From Caenorhabditis remanei (lineage: Eukaryota > Nematoda > Chromadorea > Rhabditida > Rhabditidae), in the NCBI RefSeq assembly GCF_010183535.1, contig NC_071332.1, positions 17,670,001 through 17,734,000 on the forward strand: 64,000 bases of DNA, in the 5' to 3' direction. Under the pieces are notes generated by a model. The model had not been told where the DNA came from and did not search any database. It saw only the letters and a list, made by a program, of their open reading frames with translations. This document shows, one piece after another, positions 21,794 through 32,607 of the stretch. The translations under genes and the position numbers were made by a program. How positions within the stretch are numbered: position 1 is the stretch's first letter; each line of letters begins with the position of its first letter.

Positions 21794-24233
21794 ATGAATC
21801 CAGCAATTTTATTGTTATTTCTATATGGTTTAGTTCGGGCGGACCCTCAAGCTATCTTTTTGAATAAGTACAATGCGGATATAGCAGCGAGTAGTGTTGC
21901 GGTGGAGGTGAGTTTTATTGGTTTTGATTCTGTAAGAGAGACATTTCGCAACAGGAGACATTGAAACCTGTCTATACATACTTGTGACAGACCGGGGCCG
22001 GCCCGACTCCAAGGAAAATGTGATATTTTTCGATATTTTTGAAATATTTTGAACTTTTCGGTAAAAAGTCAAATTTTTGACTATGATTCAGTATCAAGAA
22101 TTGAGTTTTAGGCTGGTGGAATGTTGTATCTAGCATCAAATGATGACGTGGCAAGTCTGAAAATGATCACAATCACGAATGGAGGACTCAGTCTTACGTA
22201 AGTGGGCCTGTACGGCTGAAAAAAAATTCGGACGAAAATTCTTGGTTTTCATACAGTTTTCAGTTTTTTTTTCAAATGTTTGGTATTTTCTGTCAAAAAC
22301 CCTGGAAAAAAAGTTTTTCGATTTTTTTGGCACATAGTTTTTTCGCATAGCCCTGATGGTTATACCTAAAATTATCAAATTTCAGACTGAACCAACTCCT
22401 CAACCAGAACGGTCTGAAACTTGCCTCCAACCAACTAACCATTAAGTCTACTATCCCTTCTGCATCTTCTGCGACCCTATCTGGATTCTTGTATGCTACG
22501 ACCGCAGCTCAAGCTAATGGTATAACAATGAACATATTCAGTTCCTACAACTGCGCTCCATCGAAATCCCCTTGATAAATGTCTCTTTTTTTCTGAGTCT
22601 CTCAATTTATCACGCAATTTTTTTGGTTTCGGTAGAGCGCAGTTGTAAGACGCGTGTCGTGCTAATTGTGACTTTTCCAAAAATATTATTTTTTTCCAGA
22701 CAACACGTTCTCGGTGACCGTGGTAAATGGTGGTCAACAGTTTAACAGAGCAGGTGGTCAGACGACTACAGTAATCCTCAACGTCGAGTTCAAGCAGAAT
22801 TTCCCACCGTTCGATGCGCCTAAACGGACGACTTATGTGACAGGAATCAATCAGTTTGGAGTGAGTCATCTAATTTTTTTGTTTGAAATTCTCTTTTTTT
22901 CTTTTGCAGAGCACTTCATTAAATTTCCATCACGGTTTACCCGCAGCCGATTATCAAACCTTAAAGAGCAACCAGTTTTTTGAGAACCCCCAATATTTCG
23001 ATAACGCTGGTGGACAGGAGAAGATTTTGTTCAAGTCGGTGGAGCCAATGCAAGTGAATCTTCCCTACTGGTATATCACAGCTGACGGACCATACAGTAT
23101 GACATTGGATGGCACTTATAGTAAGCTCGGGGGTCATGGACTCAGTTATGAGTTATGAGGCGTAACCTGTATCATTGGAAAGCTGGGAAAACGCTGATTC
23201 TAAATATATATTCAGTTTTGGCTATCGAGGCTTGGTATTTGAGAAAAACACGGTCAATGTACGGAATAGTGGAGAATTTTTACTCTTTTAGGCCTAAGGC
23301 TTAAGGACTAAAATTTTTTTCTTTTTTCCAAAAAATTTCGATGAAAAAATTAGACTTTTGAGCCGAAGGGTGCTCCAAAACTCATATTTTGTGTCTGTCT
23401 GTCTGTTGGTGCGTCCGAATGCCCGAATGTCCAGAAATCCCAAAATTTGGTTGTGTTTCGAGAAAGTTACAAGCAAGACAAATTATTACGTTTCTGACAC
23501 GCGAACTTTTTTTTTAGATTTTTTTGTTGCATTTTGGTAAAGTCAATTATTTTCTATTTTTCCGATCATGACCTTGTTTTTCTCGAATACTAAACCTCGA
23601 GGGTAAAAACTGAATATATATTTGGAATCTGCGTGATTTCAGCTTTTCAACGATATAGGTCACGTCCTAAATCTCCAACCTGACTCCGTGTACGTGCGCT
23701 CTAATGATAAAGTTTCCAGGAAACGTCGTCCACAACACCACATCTGTGAACACCACTGGAGTCTTTGTGCTGACTGATGTCTGGCTGCCCCACTATGTGA
23801 ATTTCGTTACGGATCCCACTAGAAAAGGGAACACGTTCACATTAGTCACTACTGAATTGAAAAGAGAAGCTCAAGTCGTGTTCACAAATGATGAATCAAC
23901 ATTCCCTGCTACATATGCTCCTGGAAATAACTTGATACACGCTTTTATCGGATCCAATTTTAAGTCTGAACGTCTTGTGGTCAACGGTACCGATATCTAC
24001 CCGGGAACCATGTATTTACAGTATTATGTGTGGAGTGAGTTAAGCATTACTGTAGTTTCAGAGCTAATCATTTTGATGTTTCAGCGGGTGACTTGCTACC
24101 AACTACTACAGTTCCAACTACCGTGAGAACATCAAGTCGTCCGATTACCTCAACGACTGTCGCCACCTCAACAAAATCATGTAATAAGTTGAAAGTATTC
24201 TTATCCCTGCTGGTTCTTGTCTGTGTAATTTAA
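21794..24233 (+). CDS. Secreted, probably GPI-anchored protein, distant CUB-like relative
   Basis: The gene has seven exons. Exon 1 gives MNPAILLLFLYGLVRADPQA, a signal peptide. Exon 2 (from about 22113) encodes AGGMLYLASNDDVASLKMIT. Exon 3 (from about 22386) has LNQLLNQNGLKLASNQLTIK. Exon 4 (from about 22701) has NTFSVTVVNGGQQFNRAGGQ. Exon 5 has FFENPQYFDNAGGQEKILF. Exon 6 (from about 23719) has VFVLTDVWLPHYVNFVTDP. The last exon (from about 24087) is a short Thr-rich stalk (LLPTTTVPTTVRTSSRP) with a hydrophobic tail LKVFLSLLVLVCVI. The cysteine-poor ectodomain does not show the CUB-like motifs of the neighbours. Promoter layout and tail are the same, so it is probably part of the same secreted repertoire. 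Function unknown. Introns carry two MITEs. Confidence 0.75.
22546..22653. mobile_element. Short MITE in an intron
   Basis: Inverted ends CTACAACTGCGCTCCATCGA (about 22546) and TCGGTAGAGCGCAGTTGTAAG (to about 22653) surround about 65 bases. The motif TACAACTGCGCTC also occurs alone near 9235, probably a diverged relative. Confidence 0.6.
23125..23695. mobile_element. Fold-back MITE, same family as 3926-4314
   Basis: It shares ATCATTGGAAAGCTG, GCTGATTCTAAATATATA and TTTTTCTCGAATACTAAACC with the element at 3926-4314, in the same order, and is interrupted by unrelated sequence in the middle. It lies in an intron between exons 5 and 6 of the secreted-protein gene. Confidence 0.6.
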
Positions 24234-24672
24234 TTTGAAAAATTTTGAAAATTATTATAATTTTATTCATAATAAGATTCTCTCCACTTCAACAGACCAT
24301 TCGTCAATTTTAATTTTTGTTTTCTTGTCGTCTCTTTCAAATAAGTATACTCGACACTCTGGGTCTTCAGAGTCTTCTCCTCGAATAAAGTTTTCCAGAT
24401 GGCTTTCAAAATTATCAAGTTGTTCCAGTGACCAATCATTATCATTCCAGTAGACACGGCCTTGTCGGAGATTTTTGGATATCAGGGCTTCCTGAAATGA
24501 GGCATAACTTTTTTTGGGGATCACTTAGGACATTTCATAATCAGAATTTTTTCAAAACTAGCACACCAAAAGTTTCATTTTTTAAAGTGAGAAGTTTTGA
24601 AATGTCTCGGTTCCAAATATGGATCAAATTTCAGACAAATGATTTTCAAGTAGCCCTCGTACGAATACGGGG

Positions 24673-24983
24673 TGGTCGGGTTTCTTATAAAATACGACAA
24701 CAAAACACGCTTTCTTACAATAAAATACTTTTTATTGCGAGAATACAGAATTAAACGACAATTGCACACGATAAAATCAATAAAAACCAGCGATAAACGC
24801 AGAAACTAACTGAAACTAGCCAAACGGGCTCAAGAATAATTTATCATCCACGTGGACTACACGCCCACGTAAATCGGCGCGCTGAGGTTACGGTGGACGA
24901 GCGGAACATGAGCGGAGTGTCGTTGCGTATTTGATGTGATGTCTCGAAGAATAAGGGGTTATGGGGGTACCTTGCCACTTGCA
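24673..24983 (-). repeat. 3' LTR of the second Ty3/gypsy element
   Basis: The segment runs from TGGTCGGGTTTC at 24673 to TTGCCACTTGCA at 24983. A purine-rich tract (CCCCCCCTTTAC on the plus strand) is next to it, just as in the first element. The ends TGC...CCA on the minus strand resemble those of the LTRs at 14133 and 15552. The matching 5' LTR is not present. The spacer 24234-24672 holds no recognised gene. Confidence 0.65.
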
Positions 24984-25210
24984 ACTTCCCCCCCTTTACA
25001 GAAACCGGGCCCCGACCGGTTGGAGAGCAATCACCAATACGACTTACATTCTTCACCGCGTGTTTCTCACCGCCCAGCCTAAACTCAGTTAACCCACCCT
25101 AACAAACAAACATTAATAAACAACTCTTTAAGAGACGTACAAATTCTACTCTAATTTAACACCATATTAGTAAAACCAAACAAAACACAATTAGCTATTC
25201 TGCTGACCGA

Positions 25211-28200
25211 TCACTGATGACTCGGTCGGCTTCTTTTCGATGGTGGCTCCTTCTCCAGATCCTTCTTCAGCATCTCGACGATCCCACCACTCGGCATCAC
25301 GGCTTCTAGGAAGTCCGCCAACTCCCTTGCAGTCTTGAAACGTTCCGGCGCTGTCGTTATCATTGGCATTTGCTTTGCGCCCACACTTTTCATCGGTTCA
25401 ATCCATATGGCATTTGCGGAAGTCATGAGCGTCCTCTTCCATGTTTCAGTCACCAATGGAACCTCGGCAAAAGTACAATCCATTCGAAATGGACAGACAA
25501 CCACTTCCTTGACTTCTCTTGCGAGTTTATCGATGACGTCTCCGGTTCTCTTATTTTTCTCTTCGTCCATGGTCAAAGCCAACAGGAACACCGCCGTTTG
25601 GACTTGTTCGAAATCATATTTGTCGACCCATCCGTCTGCATTCGCCTCTCTCATTTCCAGAAGTCCCTTGCCTTTGATGCCCATTCTCGGTCCAATGAGT
25701 ATCTCAGGTTCGCGGATAACCGTCTTCTTTGGCTTCAATCTCTCCTCCACTTCTTTCTTGACTTCTTCAGCAGCAGCCTTCCACTCCTTTTCTTGAATCG
25801 TACCATTCATGATTGCTTTCGCAACCATCGAACATTCCTTCGCGAACATCTTGAGTGCCTCCACCTTTTCCGGCTCCCCCACCTCCTTTCGCACCATAAC
25901 CGAATGCATCATCATATGACCATCAGCACCACGTATCTGCTTGTTACGCATGACCAATAAATTGGCCGCTTCCTCTAGTGTCCGGCAACTCTGCTCATCC
26001 AGCTTCACATGGCACGGACCAAATTTGCAGTCGCATCCTTTGATCACGAAGTTCCTGAAAGAATTCATGTTTTCAACACTGATTTCTATGTTTCTTATTT
26101 CATGAACCCCGCTCTCCCCACTCTCTCGAACACCTCGTTTCCCTCTTCTTGTTTTAGCCTTCACACTCATTTCTGGCACCTCAATCGGCACTTTCCTGAC
26201 ATGTTCCCATGGCACCCAGATCTTCTCTTTCCCTCCTACAATTGGAATAACCTCCGCTGAATTTTCTGTTGTTTTCAACACCCGATACATCCCTTGCCAC
26301 TCATTTCGCAGCTTTGCATTCTTTGTCCCTATCTTTTCCGATGGACTCTTTATAAGCACCCTGTCTCCCACTACTGGATATCTGATTTTATGCACTCCGT
26401 GCTTCTTATCGAAATATCGTTTCGCGTCCTCTTGTTCCCTCTTTATGTGCGCTCTGGCCTCTTCCTGCGCACTGTTCATCTGCTCCGCATGTCTGAACTT
26501 GTACTCTTCCGTGTCAACCTGATAGCGTCCCACCACTTCCTCCGCATCTGCCTTCATCGGAATTCTCGCATCCCTTCCGTACATCAAGTAATGTGGACTT
26601 TCCCCCGTTGCGTCATGACGACATGAATTATATGCAAAAACAGCATATGGCAGCTTCTCGTCCCACTCCGCTGGAATCACCGTAATCTTTTTCAAGACCG
26701 TCTGAATTGTTCTGTTGAACCTTTCCACTGCCCCATTCATCCTTGAGTTGTATCCTTTTGTCCTTATGAGCTTAATATTCGACATTTTTGCGACTTTTTC
26801 GAAAGTTGCATTCGCGAACTCCAGTCCCTGATCCGTCAATATAGCCTTCGGGACCCTTCCTTCTTTCAGCAACCAATTCTCAACAAAAGCCTTTGCCACT
26901 GTCTCAGCCGACTTGTCCGGAATCGCGCACACTCCCGCGTATCTACTGAACAGATCGACTATGGTCAATACATATCGATTCCCGTGAGCGCTCCTTCCCA
27001 AATCCAACAAATCAAGCGCCACAATTTCCAGCGGTTCACTCGTTTCTATTGCTGTCAATGGTGCTGTCAATATCTGTTTAGCATTACTGCATAGACATTG
27101 TTGACATTCCTTGGACCATTTCCCAATCCACGCCCTCATTCGCGGCCACCAAACCCTCTTTTCCAGCATTGCTCCGACTTTCTCCGGACTCCAGTGTCCT
27201 CCGAATATTCCCCCGTGCGCCTCTTGGAACACTTCCTTACGCTTCTCCTCTGGAACCACTTTCAGTGTCGCCCCATACTTAGTCACCAACATCAACTCGT
27301 CCCCAACCATCATAAACTCGCTGAGATCTCTTTTTCCTTCTCCTGGAACTTCTACCATCCCGTCTTGTTGCCCCTTCTCCAATTTTCTGATGATCCCCCT
27401 CCATTTCTCGTCCTTCTCCAACGTCTCTTTCCAACTGCGTTTAGCCGTCTCTTCTTTCTCCACCACCGACACCTCATTCACCACCCGTACCACTTCCATC
27501 CTAGCTTGCTCATGTACTTCTTTCATCTCTTCAAATTCTTGTGCCCCTCCTCTTGACAGTGCGTCTGCTACCGGATTAGCTTTTCCTTTCAGGTAAACAA
27601 TATTTAACGCAAAGTCCTGCATCTCCATTGACCATCTTAGCAATCTATCCGCCAACTTCTTTCCTTTGAACAGACTTGTCAATGGTTGGTGGTCCGTGAA
27701 TACCGTAGTCGGACACCCGAAAATGAAGTGTTTGAATCTTCTTGTGGCAAATAATACTGCCAACGCTTCCTTATCACTAACGTGATAGTTCTTCTCAGCT
27801 GGAGTCAACGCCTTAGACGCAAATGCAATAGGGTGCACCTTCCCGTCCAATCCCACCTGAGCTAGTACTGCTCCGATTCCATACCCCGACGCATCTGTAA
27901 AAATACAGAACGGTCTCTCGAAACTTCTTGCCGCCTCAATATCTGGCTGTGCCAACACCGGCGCACTTGTCATCCTCCTTTTCAACTCCTCAAATGCTTC
28001 CTGTTGTTCTGCCGTCCATCTCCATGCAACTTTTGGTGAAGTCAGCGGTGTCAACGGCGCCGCAATCGATGAGAAATTCATCACGAAGTTTCTGTAGTAT
28101 GTGCAAAGCCCGAGAAAAGAATGCAGCTCCACCCGATCTTTTGGGATTGGAAAATTCTCCACTTTTTCCACCTTCTTCCCATCCGTTCTCACTCCTAACT

Positions 28201-28340
28201 CATCAATAACATGCCCCAAGTATTCCACCGACTTCTGCGCTATCTTGCACTTCTGGGCTTTCAGCTTCAACCCACAATCTCTTATCCTTCTCAGCACTTT
28301 AGCCAGATCCGCAGCATGTTCCAGAGATGTTGGGAAGTGA
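25211..28340 (-). pseudogene. Ty3/gypsy polyprotein, 3' part (RT end, RNase H, integrase)
   Basis: An open frame of about 1040 codons starts inside the reverse transcriptase ([20 protein letters not shown]). It continues with [12 protein letters not shown], the RT-RNase H connection. RNase H follows at about residues 110-250, with [43 protein letters not shown] and PVADALSR. The integrase zinc domain has HGGIFGGHW...CQQC near residues 355-400. The integrase core has the acidic triad in [18 protein letters not shown] and [13 protein letters not shown]-terminal extension of roughly 300 residues includes a small cysteine motif [10 protein letters not shown] do not recognise it. The frame is uninterrupted, so decay has been slight, but gag, protease, most of RT and the 5' LTR are missing. 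No envelope-like segment is visible. Confidence 0.9.
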
Positions 28341-28835
28341 AAATTTTCTTATCCGGAAGTCGGAAGTCGGAAGTTGGAAGTGATTTTTCTTATCAGGAAG
28401 TCGGAAGTCGGAAGTCGGAAGTAAAATTTCTTATCCGGAAGTCGGAAGTCGGAAGTCGGAAGTAAAAAACACCCGGAAGTCGGAAGTCGGAAGTCGGAAG
28501 TCGCTATTAGATTTTTTCGCAAAGATTCAAAAACTTCTAGAAAATGTTCATAAAATTCGCGAAAATCAGTGGAAAATTAGTTTTTGGCTGAAGAAAAGCC
28601 TATTTTCTGTCCTTTTAGACCATTTTTCCATGTATTTCTGCGACATTTACTTTTCCGAAATTTCACCGTTATGTAATGACAGAAGTCGGAAGTAAAATTC
28701 CTTATCCGGAAGTCGGAAGTAGGAAGTCGGAAGTGAAATTTCTTATCCGGAAGTCGGAAGTCGGAAGTTGGAAGTGAAAAAAAACCCGGAAGTCGGAAGT
28801 CGGAAGTCGGAAGTCGGAATTCCCAACAACGCGGT
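28329..28835. mobile_element. Short element with sub-terminal CGGAAGT tandem repeats
   Basis: Two clusters of the 7-mer CGGAAGT, mostly 3-4 in tandem with spacers such as AAATTTCTTATC, occupy about 28355-28500 and 28682-28818, flanking about 180 bases of plain AT-rich sequence. The outer ends GTTGGGAAG (28337) and ATTCCCAAC (to about 28827) form a short inverted repeat. Terminal inverted repeats plus sub-terminal motif clusters suggest a non-autonomous DNA transposon. It abuts the broken end of the Ty3 element. Confidence 0.55.
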
Positions 28836-28978
28836 GCTGGTGAGATCAACTTTCAGAATATTGTCTATAGGAAGGCGGCTATGAAATATGTCCGATGCGT
28901 AGTCTTGGTTAGATTTAATTGAAAAACGGCACAAAAAGTAAAAAATAAGGAAGAATAGAAACAACAAAAAAAGTTTGA

Positions 28979-29047
28979 AAAAGCGGGGGTCGAACCTGCA
29001 TAGCGTGCTTCATAGACAGACGCGCTCACCACTCGACCACGGATCGC
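28979..29047 (-). tRNA. tRNA-like sequence, probable pseudogene
   Basis: The minus strand has an A-box-like TGGTCGAGTGGTGAGCGC and a perfect B box GGTTCGACCCC with plausible spacing. The acceptor and anticodon stems pair poorly, and the loop would read CTATGAA. It is either a decayed tRNA or a tRNA-derived SINE fragment. Confidence 0.35.
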
Positions 29048-29511
29048 TGGCCCAGAGGCATGTTCAGGTGCCGTGATATTTGGGGCGAAACATAGCTAAA
29101 TTTGGGTTGAAAATTGAGTAAATCACATGTATTAAATTTGGATTTTCAGACCAGAATATCTGGATTCTGGAGGGTCGTCAGCAGTTTTTGAAAACTGATT
29201 TCCCATCAGAATTCGATTGTCTTTCGATTCTGCTAGGTCTCGTTTCTGAACTCCAAAGTCAGTCCTGACCATTCCCTAGTGAGTAAAATTGCTTAATTAC
29301 ATATTCACCTTTTGATAAAATTTTAAATAAATTTTTTATTTTTTTTATTAGACAAGATAAAAATTATGTCCCTTACCGTGGCCTAAAATAGCGAAATAAT
29401 TTATTTTACTACTACAAAACATAGATATTTGATTAGGACCATAATTGTTTGAGTTTCTTTTTAAATTGCTTAATTTTAACTTAAAAATAAAATCATAAAT
29501 GAATTTCTAAC

Positions 29512-29796
29512 TTACACATCCTTCCACGTGACAAAATCCACAATCCGCCCGATTATCTCAACCGGCAAATCCATCAAATAACGGATACTCCTCACTGCAT
29601 TTTCCTCATCCACCAAACCGAAATTCCCATTTGAAAACCTCGTAAACCAATAGTCAAACTCTCGATAACCCTTTGTATCTTCTCCCATCACCTCGCAAAA
29701 ACTGAGATAAGAATCGAATTCCGATTTTCCCCGAAGAAATTCATATAGAATACTGGAGCGTTGGAATTCTGGATCGGCACGGGGAGCGGTGGTCAT
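29512..29796 (-). pseudogene. fbxa-type gene, first exon (Mos1-like HTH plus F-box start)
   Basis: The start MTTAPRADPEFQRSSILYEF follows ACTTCAGCG, a trans-splice-like acceptor. The segment LRGKSEFDSYLSFCEVMGED with YREFDYWFTRFSNGNFGL is the Mos1-transposase-type helix-turn-helix found at the N-terminus of many Caenorhabditis fbxa proteins. It is followed by MDLPVEIIGRIVDF, the beginning of an F-box. A good donor (GTAAGTT) follows VTWKDV, but I find no convincing downstream exon with an FTH domain before 29100. I therefore call it a truncated gene. F-box proteins are adaptors of SCF ubiquitin ligases. Confidence 0.7.
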
Positions 29797-30429
29797 CGCT
29801 GAAGTTGTTTGTAAAAAAAAGGAAAAAAGTGACAAAAAAAGTGACTAGACAAGAAAGTGTGGTTTTTGATACTCCCTTTCACTATCTTCGTGTCTTCAGA
29901 AAAATCGGATCTCTTTTTTTTCCGACCTTGTAGTAAAGAGGTGTGCCCGATATTGACAACAAAAACTTTGAGTACACAGGTTCAAAACAGAGGCAGAATA
30001 TATTTCTCGAATAAAGTTTTCGGGCATTGTAAGAATTATTCAAATTTGAGCCCCGCTTCCTAAACAACATTCTTCACCCCTGAAACTCCATCGCCATGAA
30101 CGTGTACTGCGTACGTTTTGGATGCAGGGTCTAAAAATTGAATAGGGAATGAGATCCGTTGCAAATTTCTCATCTCTTGACGTAGAGACTACCCAAGAAT
30201 CCATTATTTTCGGCACACACTGCACATTCTTATTAAATGCCATAAGAATAGGATAGGACTAGCTGAAATCAATGAGATCGATCACCACATCCGATGACAT
30301 CATCATTTCATTAAGTTTTTCAGCATCATTAGCATTCGGAGGCTACGCAGTTTTCAAACGAAAATTTTTCCCGCTTTTTCACCTGCCTTTATCAAGTGCC
30401 TCCGCATTTCTGATACTTCCTCTGACACA
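29797..30429. other. Upstream region of the first receptor gene
   Basis: It contains segments repeated upstream of other receptors. Examples are TCTCTTGACG, CAAGAATCCATTATTTTC, GAGATCGATCACCACATCCG and GGAGGCTACGCAGTTTTCAA. These shared blocks probably include the promoter of the receptor family. No other gene is seen. Confidence 0.4.
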
Positions 30430-31486
30430 ATGTGGAACACGATCATTCCATTCGCCCGAACAAAAACGTCAACTATTTACGAGCATTACCTCGCTACAGG
30501 TCTTCAAACTTACGGTACTATCATGTTTTTCATCAACAATTTTCTATTCATCTGTTTAATTTTGTACAAAATACGGAAAGAGTCGGATGAAAATGATCAA
30601 CATTTTCACAAACCAATATTCAACCAATTATTTTATAACTCTGCTTTCATGCTGGTTGCAACTGACTTCAGTTTCCTGTTTCTTTGTTTTGGGAAACTAG
30701 TCGATAAGTATGTTAGTATTGGAATGCTTTGTTTTGTTATTGAAATGTTTTCGATGTTCTTTGGAAGTGCCCTATTTGCTATTATCGGAATGTTCTCATT
30801 TTTGGCGGCAATTCAAAGAATAACTATTTTTTACTTGCCAAAGTACAAGTTCTTAGTCACAGGGTGAAACTACCACTTTGAAAACTAATATCTTTCATTT
30901 TCAGAATATTGTTGAAATGTGAAATCTTCTTGGTGTACGTTTCAGTTATTCATTATATCTTAGTTGCTTGTGAGCTTAAATTTTGAACAACATAATTTCA
31001 GACAGACATTTTTCAGTATTTTGCTATTATACAAGAATAAAAGGGGATCATTGTTCATATCGAGCTATGTACATTTATAGCACTATTGTCTTCATTATTT
31101 CTATAATCAGTGCTGCGGTATACATACACATTTATCGACTTTTTCGAAAATTGGAGAATATGGATGGAACTTATCTATTGTATCAGTTTGCCCCTATTCA
31201 TTCTCTGTTAATGGTAAGGTTTTTTCTAGAAACAATTCCATTATTCTCAAGCTTTATCACTATGTAGAATCATTTCTAGATTCACAGTGTTGCACACTTA
31301 GTTGGCGTATTATTGGAAGATCAATTTGAAATGAACGTTGACAGATTCATTAAATTGCCATCCTTTTTTGTTTTTGTGCTGAACATTCCCGCAGTTGTGT
31401 CACTGTCTTATATTTTTTCTCAAAGGAGTTTCAGAAACATTTTTTCAAGAATTGCTTACCCGATATGGAGAGAGATCTCTTCATGA
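30430..31486 (+). CDS. Seven-transmembrane receptor, array family (R1)
   Basis: Exon 1 (30430-30863) begins MWNTIIPFARTKTSTIYEHY and spans TM1 (INNFLFICLILYKIRK) to TM3 with the family signature FSFLAAIQRITIFYLPKYKF. Exon 2 (from about 30905) holds TM4 (CEIFLVYVSVIHY). A 46-base-class intron leads to exon 3 with TM5 (IVFIISIISAAVYIHIYRLF) and LLYQFAPIHSLLM. Exon 4 carries TM6-TM7 and ends YIFSQRSFRN...PIWREISS. All junctions keep the frame, so it is likely functional. The TM3 motif and the short basic third loop resemble nematode srz/srxa-type chemoreceptors, but I cannot assign a named class. The start differs from most copies (MWN instead of MFT). The 3' half is duplicated at 44711-45425. 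Confidence 0.82.
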
Positions 31487-32607
31487 TTGAAAATGTGAAA
31501 TTAGAAACTCTTGTTAAGACATTTCCGAAAATGCGAAACATGTTTCACCTGCTAAATGTAATCATTTTCCATCCTGACATAATTTTTTTTATTTCCCTTT
31601 CTGAAGTTTTTTATACAAGAAAATTCGCATCAATCACTTCAGAAAACTGATTTATTTTCTTTATTCATTAAGATTTCATGAATGATAAAACATATAAACA
31701 TATACAAATATGAGTGAGACAAATAAGAAAAAAACATGTACACAAACATGATGATTTGACCAGGCTGGACATACAAGTAATATAATGATGAGAGATCATT
31801 TGAATACATAATTAATAGACGGGGAAGAGAGTTGATGTTGCGCAACTGTTGCTAACTAGTTTTGCTCAAGGCCCGGTTGACAAAGATGTGTTTTCCTAGT
31901 TTTGTTTTTAGAGCTTTCCAGATGAATCATGGGTTCTGCTATTTGTAGAAAAGATTTAAAAATCCGAGAGAAATGAGAAATCCTTTATTCCTATTATTCT
32001 AAATTGATGGCCCCTATGGAGTATGTTATGTTGCATTTACACTTCCCTATTGCCATTGCAGCTGGTTTTCAGAACTTAATTTTTAAAAAATCGGGTTCAA
32101 CGCCTGGGACCAGGTGGATATAATATCCAACGCTTTTTGAAGTGCATTATTAGCGTTCATATTCGATATAGGCGCATATAGATTTGTTTCATCCGCAAAC
32201 TGTTAGGATTGCGCTCTTTTAGAGAGCCGCAAGGATATTTCATTTATGTGCATACCAAATCTGATACAACTATGCATATAAGAACACATTATGATCAGTT
32301 TTATCTCGGTTGCACTGTGAAATTTCCCCTCTCTTGACGACAACAATCCATCATTTTCAACATCACCGCCTGCACACTCTTATCAAATATCATGAGAATA
32401 TAAGGATATCATGAGAATATAAGGATATCATGAGAATATAAGGATATCATGAGAATATAAGGATATCATGAGAATATAAGGATTGCATTAAGTTTTTCAG
32501 CATCATTACCATTTGGAGGCTACGCTGTTTCCAAACAAAACTTCTTCCACTTTTTTCACCTGTCTTTTATCCAGTTCCTCCGCATTTCTGGTATTTGTAC
32601 CGACACA
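31487..32607. other. Spacer with segmental-duplication block and promoter repeats
   Basis: The part up to about 32150 is duplicated at 45426-45661 and 50498-50938. No gene is visible. 32200-32600 resembles the upstream region of other receptors (CAACAATCCATCATTTTC, GGAGGCTACGC) and contains a 19-bp tandem repeat. Confidence 0.45.
32387..32485. repeat. 19-bp tandem repeat, about five copies
   Basis: The unit ATGAGAATATAAGGATATC is repeated almost perfectly. A single copy-like form (GCCATGAGAATGTAAGG) exists upstream of other receptors near 34206, so this is a local expansion of promoter-region sequence. Confidence 0.85.

Noticed and set aside
25335..27596. Several plus-strand open frames of 80-200 codons
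   Set aside because: They are shadows of the long minus-strand Ty3 frame and contain no recognisable motifs.
30272..30429. An additional upstream coding exon for the receptor family
   Set aside because: A hydrophobic frame (SSASAFLILPLT) is in phase with the ATG in some copies but not in R1, so it is more likely a conserved leader or promoter region.
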